64,000 nucleotides of DNA, taken from the NCBI RefSeq assembly GCF_036242395.1, contig NZ_CP108458.1:4588001-4652000 (forward strand). Direction: 5' to 3'. Every line of letters begins with the position of its first letter. The stretch's first letter is position 1. The notes beneath the pieces are model-generated. The model worked only from the letters and a program-made list of their open reading frames with translations. It did no database searches and was not told the origin of the DNA. Origin of the DNA: Kitasatospora sp. NBC_01266 (GTDB taxonomy: Bacteria; Actinomycetota; Actinomycetes; Streptomycetales; Streptomycetaceae). Of the stretch, positions 58,602 to 64,000 are shown in pieces. Made by a program: the position numbers and the translations under genes.

Positions 58602-58621
58602 TGTCACGCGACCGCGTGACA
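58602..58621. promoter_or_regulatory. 20-bp perfect palindrome upstream of the precursor array
   Basis: TGTCACGCG (58602-58610) and CGCGTGACA (58613-58621) flank two bases. It lies 110 bp before the first precursor ATG and is a good candidate operator for one of the local LuxR-type regulators. Confidence 0.55.
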
Positions 58622-58648
58622 GCGCGCGGCAGGCCTCGGACACGACTG

Positions 58649-58684
58649 AAGCCCCGCCCCGCCGTGAAGGGCGGGACGGGGCTT
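58649..58684 (-). terminator. GC-rich hairpin downstream of the structured RNA
   Basis: 15-bp stem with one mismatch (58649-58663/58670-58684). It lies between the structured RNA candidate and the precursor promoter region and may end the RNA; no T-run is present. Confidence 0.55.
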
Positions 58685-58920
58685 CGTGGACCGTGGGGAG
58701 CGGGCCGAAGGAGAGGAGCCGAAGGAGAAAAGCAGACGGCCCGTGGGCGTTCTCCGCGGCGGATGAACCGCCGTGGCGTCGGGGATGTGCCGACGAGCCC
58801 ACGGGCCGGGTGACTGCTGGGGATTCGCCTGTCGCCGCTCGGCTTACAGGCAGCGGCGCTCTAGCGAGCAGCCACCTCACGCATCCTGGCGGTACTCAAC
58901 TCAGGATCACCTCCTTTCAG
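58685..58920 (-). ncRNA. Structured RNA candidate with H-type pseudoknot
   Basis: On the minus strand, in order: a 12-nt perfect complement of the 16S rRNA 3' end (58916-58905), a tiny ORF, an H-type pseudoknot with stems CGCCGCT/AGCGGCG (58858-58852/58839-58833) and GCCTGT/ACAGGC (58851-58846/58832-58827), then a three-way junction closed by a perfect 12-bp stem (58797-58808/58737-58748) holding hairpins GTCGG/CCGAC and CGGCGG/CCGCCG. It may be a free small RNA or the leader of the precursor operon. No Rfam family is recognised by eye. Confidence 0.55.
58861..58899 (-). CDS. Tiny leader ORF (12 or 7 residues) with perfect Shine-Dalgarno
   Basis: AAGGAGGTGATC (58905-58916, minus) is followed 10 nt from its AGGAGG core by TTG, encoding LSTARMREVAAR and TAG; an internal ATG would give MREVAAR. 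The frame stays open further upstream, but the perfect ribosome binding site points to a short start. Translation here could alter folding of the pseudoknot just downstream. Confidence 0.4.
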   Translation of the reverse strand: MSTARMREVAAR

Positions 58921-58967
58921 TGTGCCGCCACGATAGGCAGACGCTCCGGCCGGAGGCAACGGATTTA

Positions 58968-59138
58968 GACCGACCGGCAAATGGTGGGCGGCGTCGCGAC
59001 GCCCGGACTCTCTCCCCGTGGGGGTACCTCCCGGCCGAAGGCTGGGGGACTTCGGCCGGGAGGTACCCCCCTCGTCGGCACCGCCCAGACTCGGCCCGGA
59101 CGCCGCTCCTTCCTCCACCCACCATTTGCCGGTCGGTC
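58968..59138. repeat. 171-bp nested palindromic element (MITE-like)
   Basis: Terminal inverted repeats of 21 bp (58968-58988/59118-59138) are perfect. Inside are a 14-bp palindrome (58990-59003) and a perfect 21-bp hairpin with 9-nt loop (59020-59040/59050-59070). No gene. The inner hairpin resembles a palindrome I have seen repeated in streptomycete chromosomes. Confidence 0.8.
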
Positions 59139-59164
59139 TTAGCCGGGAATTCCGGGCTGTCGGA

Positions 59165-59998
59165 TCAGGCGCTCGCCAGGGCCTTGAGCTTGGACATGTC
59201 GATCACCTGGTCGGCCGGCGGGGCCTGCACGGTGACCGGCTGGTTGAACTCGCTGAAGGCCACCTTGTCGCCCCCGTTGGTCCCCTTCAGCGGGTACGGC
59301 GTGCCCTGGGCGGCGACCCACAGGTCGCCGCTGGTGCCGTCCGAGGACTTGATGTGGAGGGTGACCGCCGGCTGGCCGTTGACGGTGTCGGTGCCGGTCT
59401 TGGTGGCCTGGTCGCCGTCCTGGTTCACCTGGCTGGTGAGCTGCTTCAGATCGCAGGTGTCGGCCAGGTCCTTGAGGTCCGGGTCGTCCTTCGAACCGGT
59501 CAGCCAGCGGCCCTTGAAGAGCTCGGCCGCCTGGGCGCCGTGGGCACCCCCCATGGTGGTCCAGAACGTGGTGTCGGGCTGGATCCAGGTCTGCTGCGGG
59601 GTGGTCAGGATCTGGAAGCTGCCCTTGGCGCCCATCGCCATGCTGCCGGTGCAGTCGCCGGCGTTGTCCAGGGACAGGTGCGCCTCGATGGAGTCGCTGT
59701 CGTCGGTGCCGGTCATGTCGATCTTGACCGAGGTGACCGCGGCCAGCGCGTCTGCGGCGGCCTTGTCGATCTGGTTGCCGCTCATCGAGCTGAGGTCCGG
59801 GCCGGTCGGCGAGGGCGCGGCGGCGGGCGTCGACGGGGCGGCGCTGGGTGCGGCGGACGAGGAGTGGGTGACCGGCCCGGCCGAGCCCTGCGCACCGGCC
59901 CCGGCGGCGGCGTGCTTCGAAGAGCCGCCGCAAGCGGTGGCGGTGAGCGCGAGCGCGGCGCAGGTCAGGGTGATGCCGAGGTGGCGGGTGAGGCGCAC
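59165..59998 (-). CDS. Putative LppX/LprG-like lipoprotein
   Basis: A 277-residue lipoprotein: signal LGITLTCAALALTATACGG with lipobox TATAC (Cys23), a Ser/Ala/Pro-rich linker to about 65, then a beta-rich domain (TSVKIDMTGTDDSDSIEAHL, QTWIQPDTTFWTTMGGA, ATKTGTDTVNGQPAVTLHIK). The fold resembles the LolA/LppX lipid-binding type by pattern only. It would be anchored outside the membrane. GTG 59998 has GAAAGAAGAA upstream. The next element downstream is the palindromic repeat. Confidence 0.78.
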   Translation of the reverse strand: MRLTRHLGITLTCAALALTATACGGSSKHAAAGAGAQGSAGPVTHSSSAAPSAAPSTPAAAPSPTGPDLSSMSGNQIDKAAADALAAVTSVKIDMTGTDDSDSIEAHLSLDNAGDCTGSMAMGAKGSFQILTTPQQTWIQPDTTFWTTMGGAHGAQAAELFKGRWLTGSKDDPDLKDLADTCDLKQLTSQVNQDGDQATKTGTDTVNGQPAVTLHIKSSDGTSGDLWVAAQGTPYPLKGTNGGDKVAFSEFNQPVTVQAPPADQVIDMSKLKALASA

Positions 59999-60115
59999 AG
60001 TTCTTCTTTCGACCGGTCGGCCGCGGACTGCGGCGGAAGACGGCCAGAAGCTACACCAGAGGGTGATCGCGCGGTCGCACCGGGGGCCCGGTTTATGAGA
60101 AGACCATGAGAAAGC

Positions 60116-60150
60116 GGAAGGCCCGGCAGAGAGTCTCTGCCGGGCCTTCC
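60116..60150 (-). terminator. Terminator of initiator tRNA
   Basis: Perfect inverted arms 60116-60132/60134-60150 (working loop about 5 nt), 12 bp past the tRNA 3' end on the minus strand. Confidence 0.88.
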
Positions 60151-60161
60151 GTGCTACTGAG

Positions 60162-60235
60162 TAGCGGGGACAGGATTTGAACCTGCGACCTCTGGGTTAT
60201 GAGCCCAGCGAGCTACCGAGCTGCTCCACCCCGCG
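60162..60235 (-). tRNA. Initiator tRNA-fMet (anticodon CAT)
   Basis: 74-nt cloverleaf starting CGCGGGG; C1 faces T72, so the first acceptor pair is missing as in initiators, and the anticodon stem has three G-C pairs (TGGGCTCATAACCCA). CCA not encoded. Confidence 0.95.
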
Positions 60236-60281
60236 TCGGTGAACCAAACACTACGTGACGCTGACCGAGAAGGGAAATCGG

Positions 60282-61262
60282 TTATCGGCTCCAGCGGCCG
60301 GGGCGGGCCCCGGCCCAGAGCGCGAGGCCGGTCAGCGCGGCGAAGCAGGGGACCATCAGGGCCGCGTAGACCAGCAGGAAGTCGTGCGTGCCCAGGCCCG
60401 CCGCCGCGTTCCAGCCGCCGTGCAGCGCGACCGCCGCCAGCAGGCCCAGCGGGCCCGCGATCCGGGCCAGCCAGCGCCGGCGGCAGGTCAGCGCGATGGC
60501 CAGCCCCAGGCCGGTCAGCGCGGTGAAGAGCGGGTGGGCGAAGGGGGAGAGCAGTGCGCGCAGCACGAAGGTGTGCACGGTGTCGTCGTAGTCGCGCAGG
60601 CTCGGGCTCAGGCCGAGGCTGATCGAGTCCAGCCGCTGGCGCTGGTCGTCGGTGAAGGCGCGGCCCAGGTAGAGGACGTTCTCGGTGAAGGCGAAGCCGC
60701 AGGCGCTGAACCCGCCCAGGACCAGCCCGACGGCCACCGCGCGGTGCCGCAGCCGGGCCCGGGCCAGGGCCGTCGGTCCGGTGCCCGGTGCGGTCCCGGC
60801 CCCGCTCCGGCCCGCCGTCCTGCCCGCCGTCCGGCCCGCAGCCCTGCCCCGGCGGCGCAGCGGCGGGGCCATGGTGAGCAGCAGCACCGCGCCCTTGGCG
60901 CTCTCCTCGATCAGCGGGCTGGCGAACTCCGCGCCCAGCGTCTCGCCCCGGCTGCTGCCCTGGAGGGCGGTCAGGGTGTCGCTGGCCCAGCCGTTGGCCA
61001 GCATCGCGACCGTGGTGGCGGCGCAGGAGCCCCAGACCAGGCAGAGCACGATCCGGCGGTTCGGCACCCGGGCGCTCTGGTTCAGCCAGGTCAGCGCGGT
61101 CAGCACGAACGGCAGCGGCAGCACCGCCAGGCCCAGGCCCACCAGCAGGCCGGTGGTGCCGGTCTGCGCCTGCACCAGGTGGACCAGCAGCACCGCGCTC
61201 GCGGCCAGCGCCAGCACGGTGGCGGTGGGACCGGTCGAGCGCAGGAGCGACGGGCTGCTCAC
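60282..61262 (-). CDS. PrsW family intramembrane metalloprotease
   Basis: A 326-residue protein with about eight hydrophobic helices. PLIEESAKG is the glutamate motif, FAFTENVLYLG the second, FAHPLFTALTGLG holds the conserved His, and LHGGWNAAAG the last. In Bacillus, PrsW cuts an anti-sigma factor. An insertion with TAGRTAGR repeats follows EESAKG. GTG 61262 is the start. No anti-sigma gene adjoins it. Confidence 0.88.
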   Translation of the reverse strand: MSSPSLLRSTGPTATVLALAASAVLLVHLVQAQTGTTGLLVGLGLAVLPLPFVLTALTWLNQSARVPNRRIVLCLVWGSCAATTVAMLANGWASDTLTALQGSSRGETLGAEFASPLIEESAKGAVLLLTMAPPLRRRGRAAGRTAGRTAGRSGAGTAPGTGPTALARARLRHRAVAVGLVLGGFSACGFAFTENVLYLGRAFTDDQRQRLDSISLGLSPSLRDYDDTVHTFVLRALLSPFAHPLFTALTGLGLAIALTCRRRWLARIAGPLGLLAAVALHGGWNAAAGLGTHDFLLVYAALMVPCFAALTGLALWAGARPGRWSR

Positions 61263-61290
61263 ACCCGAAAAGCGTAGACCTTACGTGGCG

Positions 61291-62130
61291 TCAGATCTTG
61301 CGGAACAGCAGATCGTGCACCACGTGACCCTTGGCCAGGCCGGCCCGCTCGAACTTGGTCACCGGACGCCAGTCGGGGCGCGGCGCGTAGCCGGGCACGG
61401 TGCCGTCGGCGCGGCGCTCCTCGTCGGTCCAGGCGCTGCCGTCGCCCTCGGGGTGCAGGTTGACCAGCTCCGGGCGGGCGCCGAGCACGTCCAGCATCTG
61501 CTCGGCGTAGGGCTCCCAGTCGGTGGCGCAGTGGACCAGCGCGCCGGGCGCCAGGCGGGGCAGCACCAGGTCCAGGAAGTGCGGCTGGACCAGGCGGCGC
61601 TTGTGGTGCTTGGGCTTGGGCCACGGGTCGGCGAAGTAGACCCGCAGGCCCGCCAGGCTCGCGTCGCCCAGCATGTCGCGCAGCAGGATCACCGCGTCAC
61701 CGGCCGCCAGCCGCACGTTCCGCGCGCCGCTCTGCTCCAGCATGCCCAGCAGGTTGCCGTGGCCGGGGGTGTGCACGTCGGCGGCGAGGATGCCCGTCGA
61801 CGGGTCGGCGGCGGCCATCGCGGCGGTCGTCTCGCCCATCCCGAAGCCGATCTCCAGGGTGACCGGCAGCCCGCCGAAGAGCGTGGTCAGGTCGAGCGGG
61901 GTGCCGTCGATCGCCAGGCCCCACTGCTCCCAGTGCCGGTCCAGCGCACCGGCCTGGGCCGGGGTCATCCGGCCGCGGCGCGGCTGGAAGCTGCGGATCC
62001 GGTGCTCGCGGTGCTGTTCCTCGGTGGCCCGGTGCGGATACATCGGGGCGGGGTAGCCCGCGGGCGCGGCCGACAGGCGCGCGGAGGGCGACTGGGCGGG
62101 GAGCTGGGGGGAGGTGGCAGTCGAAGTCAC
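61291..62130 (-). CDS. trmB: tRNA (guanine-N7-)-methyltransferase
   Basis: A 279-residue SAM enzyme that makes m7G46 in tRNA. The family core is clear: LEIGFGMGETTAAMA, GILAADVHTPGHGNLL, RVYFADPWPKPKHHKRRLVQ and TDWEPYAEQML with a C-terminal TKFERAGLAKGH. GTG 62130 is used; the frame extends to 62187 without a ribosome binding site, and TAAACT lies 10 nt before the GTG. It shares its minus-strand direction with prsW downstream. Confidence 0.95.
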   Translation of the reverse strand: MTSTATSPQLPAQSPSARLSAAPAGYPAPMYPHRATEEQHREHRIRSFQPRRGRMTPAQAGALDRHWEQWGLAIDGTPLDLTTLFGGLPVTLEIGFGMGETTAAMAAADPSTGILAADVHTPGHGNLLGMLEQSGARNVRLAAGDAVILLRDMLGDASLAGLRVYFADPWPKPKHHKRRLVQPHFLDLVLPRLAPGALVHCATDWEPYAEQMLDVLGARPELVNLHPEGDGSAWTDEERRADGTVPGYAPRPDWRPVTKFERAGLAKGHVVHDLLFRKI

Positions 62131-62199
62131 AATGCCGTCGAGTTTACGGGGCACCCGGTTTTCCGGGGTAGCGGCCCGGACGGGCACCCGTGCCGCCCC

Positions 62200-63435
62200 T
62201 CACTCCTCGGCCGCCAGCGCGGCCAGCGCCCGCCGGGCCACCTCGCGGCCGATCGGCAGCGAGGCGGTGGCGGCGGGGGAGGGGGCGTTGAGCACGTGCA
62301 CCAGGCGGCGGGTCGAGCCGGGGCGGTCGGGGTCGAAGCCGGCGAAGGCGAAGTCGTCCAGCAGCGTGCCGTCCCGGGCCACCGCCTGCGCCCGCACCCC
62401 GGCCGGGGCGGGCACCAGGTCGGCGGCCGTGACGGCGGGCAGCAGGCGCCGCACGGCGGTGGTGAAGGCCGGTTTGGAGAGCGAGCGGTGCAACTCGCCC
62501 AGGCCGTAGCGCCAGTGCCGGCGGGCCAGCTGCCAGGCGCCCGGGAAGCCCAGGGTGGCGGCCAGCTCGGCCGGGCGCACGGTGCGCCAGTCGTAGCCCT
62601 CGCGGGCCAGCGCCGGGACGGCGTTCGGGCCCACGTGCACGTCCCCGTGGACGCCCCGGGTCAGGTGCACGCCGAGGAACGGGAAGGCCGGGTCGGGGAC
62701 GGGGTAGACCAGGCCGCGCACCAGGTCCCGCCGGTGGGCGGCGAGTTCGTAGTACTCGCCGCGGAACGGGATGATCCGCAGGCCCGGGTCGTCGCCGGCC
62801 AGCCGGGCCAGCCGGTCGCTGTGCAGGCCCGCGCAGTTGACCAGCACCGCGCAGCGCAGTTCGCCGCCGGCGGTCCGCACGGTCACCCCGTCGGCCCGCC
62901 GGTCGATGGCCAGCACCTCGGTGCCGGTGCGCAGTTCGGCGCCGCGTTCGGCGGCCAGCGCGGCGTAGGTCCGGGCCACGGCGGTGTAGTCGCAGCTGCC
63001 GGTGGTGGCGACGTGCAGACCGGCCAGGCCGACCGCCTGCGGTTCGTACTCGCTTATCTGACCTGACGTCAACTCCCGTACCGGGATGCCGTTGCGCCGC
63101 CCCCGTTCGGCGAGTGCGGCGAGCCGGGGCAGCTCCTCGGCGGCGGTGGCGACGATCAGCTTGCCGTTCACCTCGCACGGCAGCCCGTGCTCGCGGCAGA
63201 ACCGCACCATCGCGGCGGCGCCCTCGGTGGCGTACCGGGCCTTGAGCGAGCCGGGGCGGTAGTACACCCCGCTGTGGATCACCCCGCTGTTGCGCCCGGT
63301 CTGGTGGGTGGCCGGCGCGCTCTCCTTCTCCAGCACCCCGACCCGCAGTCCGGGCCGCTCCCGGGTCAGCGCGAGCGCGGTGGCCAGCCCCACGATGCCG
63401 CCGCCCACCACCAGGACCTCGTGGTCGTAGGTCAT
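62200..63435 (-). CDS. lhgO: L-2-hydroxyglutarate oxidase
   Basis: A 411-residue FAD enzyme of the DAO family: EVLVVGGGIVGLATALAL binds FAD, HQTGRNSGVIHSGVYYRPGS is the LhgO signature, and PFRGEYYEL, FPFLGVHLTRGVHGDVHVGP and LHVLNAPSPAATASLPIG (here VHVLNAPSPAATASLPIG) follow. It oxidises L-2-hydroxyglutarate to 2-oxoglutarate and passes electrons to the membrane. Length and motifs fit the family throughout. Confidence 0.93.
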   Translation of the reverse strand: MTYDHEVLVVGGGIVGLATALALTRERPGLRVGVLEKESAPATHQTGRNSGVIHSGVYYRPGSLKARYATEGAAAMVRFCREHGLPCEVNGKLIVATAAEELPRLAALAERGRRNGIPVRELTSGQISEYEPQAVGLAGLHVATTGSCDYTAVARTYAALAAERGAELRTGTEVLAIDRRADGVTVRTAGGELRCAVLVNCAGLHSDRLARLAGDDPGLRIIPFRGEYYELAAHRRDLVRGLVYPVPDPAFPFLGVHLTRGVHGDVHVGPNAVPALAREGYDWRTVRPAELAATLGFPGAWQLARRHWRYGLGELHRSLSKPAFTTAVRRLLPAVTAADLVPAPAGVRAQAVARDGTLLDDFAFAGFDPDRPGSTRRLVHVLNAPSPAATASLPIGREVARRALAALAAEE

Positions 63436-63507
63436 CCGCCACCCTCCTCACGCCGACGCGCCCCCGTGGCCGATGGTGCCACGGGCGCGCGCTCGCCGTC
63501 AGCAGGG

Positions 63508-64000
63508 TCAGGCGCTCTGCTCCCACGGCCAGGCGGCGTCGGCTCCCCGTTCCAGCAGCGGGATCAGCCGGAAGGCGGCGTCGCCGAGCCCGCCGAAGGT
63601 GTGCCGGTGGGCGCCGCCGGACGGCCCGTGGCCGAAGCGGTAGCCGGCCAGGTTCCAGGTGTAGACGGGCACCCGGTCCGGCACGGCGGCCAGCGGGTCG
63701 TCACCGTGGTAGCCGTAGCCGGTCTGCTCGTCGGTGATGATCACCACCCGGTCGTGGCCCTGGTAGTGCGTGCGCACCGCCTCGGCGGTCTTGGTGCCGC
63801 CCAGGTTCTGGAAGCGCTGCAGCACGGCGAGCACCGACTCGCCGCGGTGCACCTCGACCACTCGGCTGGTGCTGCCGAACTCCACCAGGTCGGCGTCGGC
63901 GGCGCGGACCTTCAGCGCGGTGCCGAAGATCGCCGCCGAGTCGGCCCGGTTGAGGCCGCTGCGCTGGCTCGGCCGGTCGAACATCGAGACGGACCGGTCC
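63508..64000 (-). CDS. TROVE-domain (Ro60/Rsr) protein, C-terminal part (cut by window edge)
   Basis: The C-terminal 163 residues of a Ro-like RNA-binding ring protein: the von Willebrand A domain with MIDAS-type DRSVSMFDRP at the window edge (D-x-S-x-S), DSAAIFGTALKVRA, LGGTKTAEAVRTHY, DRVVIITDEQT and YTWNLAGYRFGHGPSGGAHR. Bacterial Ro proteins bind Y RNAs and help exoribonucleases. The N-terminal HEAT ring lies beyond 64000. Confidence 0.9.
   Translation of the reverse strand, partial: DRSVSMFDRPSQRSGLNRADSAAIFGTALKVRAADADLVEFGSTSRVVEVHRGESVLAVLQRFQNLGGTKTAEAVRTHYQGHDRVVIITDEQTGYGYHGDDPLAAVPDRVPVYTWNLAGYRFGHGPSGGAHRHTFGGLGDAAFRLIPLLERGADAAWPWEQSA

Noticed and set aside
58685..58920. Structured region considered as tmRNA, 6S or RNase P RNA
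   Set aside because: No tRNA-like ends, no tag frame of normal form and none of the conserved blocks of those RNAs.
60685..63066. 793-codon plus-strand frame across prsW, trmB and lhgO
   Set aside because: It spans three genes with clear family motifs on the other strand and has no motif of its own.

Overview
This 64 kb window is high-GC (about 72 to 74 percent G+C by eye) actinomycete chromosome, almost certainly from a streptomycete (Streptomyces or Kitasatospora). The evidence is bldC encoding the 68-residue BldC developmental regulator, the block purF-purM-DUF3073-vdh-unknown-bldC-hrpA (an order I recall from Streptomyces coelicolor), Streptomyces-type tRNA genes, and many genes with a -10 box 6 to 10 nt before the start codon, as expected for leaderless mRNAs. 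I saw no rRNA and no CRISPR array.

Layout. 1-13.4 kb: purine genes purA (cut by the window edge), purF and purM, a diacylglycerol-kinase-like gene, valine dehydrogenase, bldC, a tRNA-Asp, the large helicase gene hrpA and a MarR regulator. 13.7-19.1 kb: two multi-spanning membrane proteins (GT87-like and DUF2079), a styrene-monooxygenase-like flavoprotein, a lone tudor-like protein and a cold-shock gene with a long structured leader. 19.4-23.3 kb: a 3.8 kb genomic island in the 3' end of a tRNA-Phe gene, bounded by 45-bp perfect direct repeats. It carries a pRiA4b ORF-3-like gene, an unknown gene and a toxin-antitoxin operon whose toxin is frameshifted; it has no integrase. 23.2-31 kb: tRNA-Glu/Asp/Phe, a zincin, a low-complexity lipoprotein, a DEAD-box helicase with five identical-length RGG-type repeats, a PARG-like protein, an RlaP-like nucleotidyltransferase and tRNA-Lys. 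31-44.4 kb: general metabolism and regulation (flavoprotein, acyl-CoA hydrolase, ParB-like regulator, a beta-phosphoglucomutase/GH65 phosphorylase pair, XRE-cupin regulator, two-component system, TetR/hydrolase pair). 44.6-50.6 kb: a c-di-AMP (ydaO) riboswitch in front of a degenerate M23 protein, a perfectly palindromic divergent promoter, and a secreted TNT-type NAD glycohydrolase candidate.

50.7-59.2 kb is the most interesting part. It looks like a ribosomal-peptide (RiPP-like) locus that I cannot match to a known class. Four tandem, almost identical 48-codon precursor genes with no Cys are followed by an unknown protein with an SGHFRP motif, a CYTH-domain protein, an MFS exporter and two M16 peptidase subunits (one with HxxEH, one without). 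The last four genes overlap by 4 nt each. Beside this operon sit a LuxR-type regulator, a 61-residue secreted peptide ending DTSWGG and a 72-residue LuxR HTH protein. Upstream of the precursor array are a 20-bp perfect palindrome, a structured RNA candidate with an H-type pseudoknot and a perfect Shine-Dalgarno, and a 171-bp nested palindromic element.

59.2-64 kb returns to housekeeping genes: a lipoprotein, initiator tRNA, a PrsW protease, trmB, lhgO and a TROVE/Ro protein cut by the window edge. Function calls come from motif recognition without database searches, so family names for unusual genes should be read as best matches.
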